DNA of 64,000 bases. It comes from Pomphorhynchus laevis (taxonomy: Eukaryota > Acanthocephala > Palaeacanthocephala > Echinorhynchida > Pomphorhynchidae). The translations under genes were made by a program, and so were the position numbers. Where the stretch lies: assembly GCA_012934845.2 (NCBI GenBank), contig WNNJ02003023.1, positions 1 to 64,000 of the forward strand. The letters are read 5' to 3'. A model generated the notes under the pieces. It saw nothing but the letters and a program-made list of their open reading frames with translations, did no database searches and was not told the DNA's origin. Below, piece by piece: positions 60,746 to 64,000 of the stretch (positions within the stretch are counted from its first letter, which is position 1; every line of letters begins with the position of its first letter).

Positions 60746-60899
60746 TGTGCAACGATCGTTTTGGAGCTTCAAAGGACTACGAAAAACACACACTCAAATA
60801 AACGATTACAATTGGATCTTCTGGAATAAAGGTTAGTGACTTAACTGCTCTTAATCGGGAAATGGTGAAGCTTCCTCCTATAAAAAACTAGTTAACCTA

Positions 60900-61555
60900 G
60901 TGAACGTTACCCATTCTATTGCAATACAAAAAAAAAACAATTCTTTAATGAATTCTTGAGGAAATTTATAAACTTACAACCTAACAGAATCATGATTAAT
61001 TCCGCCAAAGTAATACATAATTACTATAGAATTTCCGTGGTTTCTTCTGACATAGCAACCTCCTACAATAAATTCTTAATAGAAAATTGTTCCAACAAGG
61101 GAACACTGGTATCAAATAAATTAATGCAGCAAACCGCAGAATTAGGAACGACTATCTTATTCACAAACCACCTTCTCCCACCTTTCATTGTTCAACAACT
61201 AATTCTCTCCTTGACATTTTACTGCTACATAAGATGTGGTTGTTGAAACCTATCTTTACTGAGCAGTCGCGACAACAACATACCACCTCTCATAACCTAA
61301 TTCGATGTCGGATAGAGGAAGATACGTTGCTTAGAAGGAGGTCTTCATTTTGATCCTATTAGAGTGACATTTCAGGCAGATATCCAACTGTTCCGTAGAA
61401 TTGGTAATAAGAGTTTGACCTAATTTAATTCCAACCTCTCATCACAAGCTACCGCGTTACTTTAGACTACCTATAAAGGTCGAATATACAATCCCACTAC
61501 AACAAAACTCAAGGTCCTTGCTAAAATACTACACCTTCCTAATTTCTCTGTTTCC
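60900..61555. other. Unassigned region with a short unknown ORF
   Basis: A 96-codon open frame (60956-61246) has no domain or homology that I recognise and no signal peptide or clear membrane segment except a hydrophobic end. It may be chance or LINE 5' material. Confidence 0.35.
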
Positions 61556-61559
61556 GCCA

Positions 61560-63240
61560 GACAGGTCCTCTCGAATGAATACTGGAGCACTAGATATATG
61601 TTCCAGCTGAGTAAAAATAGGGCGAGCATTGCTCGTCTTAATCTTTCTCAGTCTTCATTTTGGAAGATATTCAAGAAGGAGAAATTTGTCTGCTGGAAAG
61701 ATAGAGCCTTGGTTTGGATTGGTAGCAAAGGCCTTGACAAAGTTTTAGAAGAGTCACTATTCTTACATAATTATGGAGCCACCAAATCTCTCCAACCCAT
61801 CCCGCCTTAGTATGACTTCAGGAGTAGGGATCTATCTGTCACAGATATCCTAAACTCCTAGGGGGCACTTCCGGGCACCTCCAAATCCCACGCGCCACTC
61901 TCCACTCGAATCTGTCAGCTTTTGACAAGCTGTCAGAGAAAGGAGGTCGCCATCACAATGCCATTAGCCTCCCCGTCCGATATTGCTGGCATACATATTA
62001 GCCGACGTGTGTTTTTACCCAAAAAGAAATCGATTTCATGTCCTAAATATCTGCGACCCATTTTAATTCTAAACTCCATCATCTACATTTACGAAAAAGC
62101 GCTTGCGCGAAAAATGCGCGACCATCAATGAGGCGAAATTTAATCCCACCAGGTTTTCATGGCTACGTAAAAGATCGCTCGCTCCATTCAGCAATAGGTG
62201 AAGTGCATCAGTTTTGTCAAGATAACAGTCATCAGCTTGTTGTAGCTGGTGACTTTCTTGATTTTTCTGCTGCATTTGACCGCACTTCCATTCCTTTTGC
62301 TATCTCTTCTCTCAGGTCCATTGGGTTGCATGCGAGAATTGTTAACATGGTGGAAATATTGTTGTATATCAAGCGATTCTTCTATGAAGATGACCCTGAT
62401 GCACGTCAGTTCTACCCTATTACGGGTGTGCTTCAAGCATCCCCGCTTTCTCTAATCTTGTATCATGCTGCCTCCATTATACTCTACAAAAAATTTCAAC
62501 GAAATCAACATCTAGTCGTACACGCTGATGATACCATAGCCCTGTTCTCTGGACGCAGGTGCAATAATGTAGTCTCTGACATCAACCGCTTCTTTTTAAG
62601 ATTAAAAGACAAGCTACCCATATCCAATCTTGTTATCATTTCCTCGAAATCGCAGGTGGTCGTCTTTCATTGCGTCCCTGCCACCAAAAAGAAGCTTATG
62701 AGATTAGCACTCTCTATACTCTCCTTCATTTTGCAGCCTCAACCACTCCCTACCTTCACAAGTCGAGTAAAATACCTGGGGTTCACCATTACGATAAACT
62801 GGTCAGCGATAGTTGACCTGGATAGACTCAAACGTATCCTGAAGAAAGCTAGGTGGGCCCTGAAACGGTCTCAGCATCTGTTATTGAATGGGAAAACCCA
62901 AGTGCGCCTCTCGGGTACTTGGGCTATCTCGGGATTAGTCTTTTTTGAGGACGTCCCCCAGACCAAATACTAAGGCTTCTCAAGCTCCTCATCTCGCGAT
63001 TACCGAGCATAGTCCGCCTCGATTGGATTCTTCGGGAGGTGAGAGACCCCGGGAGGTTTAATCGGAGAGCGGCGTGTCGGATTGGATGGAGGGACAGATC
63101 CCTGTGGACCTAAAGCCGTGACACAATGAGGACACCATTAGCGACCGACTTACCTTGTTGACTCTGTTTTTCTTTTGCATGTTTTCTTTTAAAAACCTTT
63201 TTTAGTGGTTGTATAGTTATTAATAAAATCTTTATTATTA
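61560..63240 (+). mobile_element. Lin-H: longest copy of an APE-class LINE, ORF2 part
   Basis: Pre-RT region with FLPKKKSISCPKYLRPILIL, then the RT and post-RT region, a 3' UTR with GGACCTAAAGCCGTGACACA and an end AATAAAATCTTTATTATTAT. Two shorter copies lie at 28790 and 47318. Its RT differs clearly from the CR1-group families here; the I/Jockey superclade is likely but unproven. Stops and frame changes occur upstream of 62128. Confidence 0.72.
62128..62973 (+). CDS. Lin-H reverse transcriptase (partial)
   Basis: 281-codon open frame in a broken ORF2. Motif A is DFLDFSAAFDRTSIPF, motif B GVLQASPLSLILY (the usual GxxQGSPLS with Gly to Ala), and the catalytic box VVHADDTIALFSG. It continues KSQVVVFHCVP, VKYLGFTITINWS and LKRSQHLLLNGKTQVRLSG. 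The ADD aspartates are present. The start shown is an internal methionine; the upstream part is in other frames. Confidence 0.7.
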   Translation: MRRNLIPPGFHGYVKDRSLHSAIGEVHQFCQDNSHQLVVAGDFLDFSAAFDRTSIPFAISSLRSIGLHARIVNMVEILLYIKRFFYEDDPDARQFYPITGVLQASPLSLILYHAASIILYKKFQRNQHLVVHADDTIALFSGRRCNNVVSDINRFFLRLKDKLPISNLVIISSKSQVVVFHCVPATKKKLMRLALSILSFILQPQPLPTFTSRVKYLGFTITINWSAIVDLDRLKRILKKARWALKRSQHLLLNGKTQVRLSGTWAISGLVFFEDVPQTKY

Positions 63241-63812
63241 TGAAAGACAATAACAATGTCCATATTATGCTGGAAAAGAAATGATAGAAATTGGGCAGCT
63301 AATGACGGATAGGAGCAACATGCTAAATGGAGAACACGTTTTTAAATGGAAAGATTTGACCTAAAATTTAAAACTTTTATTTCGTACATTTGGGATGTAT
63401 TTTACTTCATCTTCTAGCTTTTGAAAAGAATACATAAACTTTGAAGATCAAATTTCATAACGTTTGATCTTAGTCAACATCTTTCATGCGCGCGTCGTGT
63501 CGCTCTCGTCGGCTAAACCGGCTGCGGCATTACCCTTTCCTTCAATTCTGTCTAGAAGCTCATCAGCATCGTCATCGATTCCGAGCCCGAGCTCCTTCAT
63601 CCGATTGATGCGTTCCGAGGATCTCTGCGGGTGCTCCAGACTGAAGCCGACCGCCAACAAACTCGATTCGAACAGCAGAACCACCAAATCCTTCATGGAC
63701 TTGTCACCCGTGTCCTTCGCTTGCAGGCACTTCATAATAGAGTTATCGGGGTTGATCTACATATTCTTCTTCGTGGCAATGTAGCCCGTAGTGCTCATGT
63801 CGCGCTGTATAT
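63240..63812 (-). pseudogene. HSP90 3' end, inverted duplicate
   Basis: Reverse strand (63735-63484) reads [20 protein letters not shown] and [12 protein letters not shown], the same segment as 51847-52110. One base change in frame shifts the tail, and ATGAAAGATGTTGAC (MKDVD) stands where the first copy has IDDVD, so the ancestor probably ended M-x-x-VD. The duplicate includes 3' flank and PLE sequence to 63240. The match ends at GCGCGACAT (63812). Confidence 0.82.
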
Positions 63813-64000
63813 ATTTATATATATCACACTGATTATATTAATATAAATATATAAAGGCGAACTAAGCCGAAACGTAAATAAAACAAATATTGTATCACCC
63901 TAGTTTTGAGATAAAAAATTCAAAAAGAATGTGTAGTTGTATTCAAGGAAATTTTAGGCGGTGGTTTAACCCTTATATATAACTCTGGTGATTTATCCAG
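63813..64000. other. Unassigned AT-rich DNA at the window edge
   Basis: No gene or known repeat recognised. Confidence 0.45.

Noticed and set aside
60956-61246. A possible small host gene
   Set aside because: No homology, no supporting start context or signal; listed only as an unknown ORF.

Overview
This is eukaryotic DNA from an invertebrate nuclear genome, AT-rich and filled with retroelements. The host genes that can be recognised are one intact, intronless ribosomal protein L13a gene (30080-30673) and a broken HSP90 pseudogene (about 49990-52110), whose 3' end recurs inverted at 63240-63812. The L13a and HSP90 sequences look metazoan, with an arthropod-like flavour; I cannot name the species. 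No bacterial, plasmid or CRISPR features are present. Everything else recognised is LINE (non-LTR retrotransposon), Penelope-like element (PLE), one scrap of Ty3/gypsy fossil, or simple repeat.

Working labels used below. Rle-a to Rle-g are LINEs with a C-terminal restriction-like endonuclease (CCHC then PD-D/ExK) and an N-terminal nine-cysteine CXC-like cluster; most end in an A-run followed by TTA/TAA repeats. Lin-A and Lin-B are two related CR1/L2-like families with an APE endonuclease ORF2 and an ORF1 that starts with a PHD-like finger. Lin-C, Lin-D, Lin-E, Lin-F and Lin-G are other CR1-group families, and Lin-H is a separate APE-class LINE. The labels are mine, not database names.

Layout. 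1-7670: head-to-tail row of Rle-a, Rle-b (intact 1006-aa ORF), Rle-c and a piece of Rle-d, with a Lin-A tail between b and c. 7690-9275: reversed Lin-A piece. 9440-13500: Lin-C with an intact 918-aa ORF2. 13690-18715: Rle-e (reverse, intact 993 aa) and Rle-f (forward). 18716-21003: small fossils and unassigned DNA. 21010-26935: full-length reverse Lin-A with a second, nearly identical Lin-A copy nested in its ORF1. 27205-29340: Lin-B and Lin-H pieces. 30080-30673: RpL13A. 31190-37110: four Lin-E pieces, one split by Lin-B, and a Lin-A piece. 37880-41520: Lin-D split by Lin-F. 42215-47287: a PLE terminus and the best Lin-B copy (ORF1 plus ORF2). 47318-52110: Lin-H, Rle-g, HSP90 pseudogene. 52261-56830: PLE pieces around a Naiad-like PLE with GIY-YIG nuclease ahead of the reverse transcriptase (904 aa, intact). 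57065-64000: Lin-G, a 16-bp minisatellite, Lin-B, PLE nuclease, Lin-H and the inverted HSP90 tail.

The most notable signals are: a 3'-terminal hairpin that keeps its stem by compensatory change across LINE families; repeated use of TTA/TAA sites (TTATTATTGA recurs behind three Rle copies and at the nested Lin-A site); the CXC-like N-terminus of the Rle proteins; the permuted PLE with a structured 3' region (interleaved stems plus a possible hammerhead core); and several perfect short palindromes that look like snap-back products, two of them at a LINE 5' junction. The density and mixed orientation of insertions suggest heterochromatin or a transposon-trap locus; that is inference.
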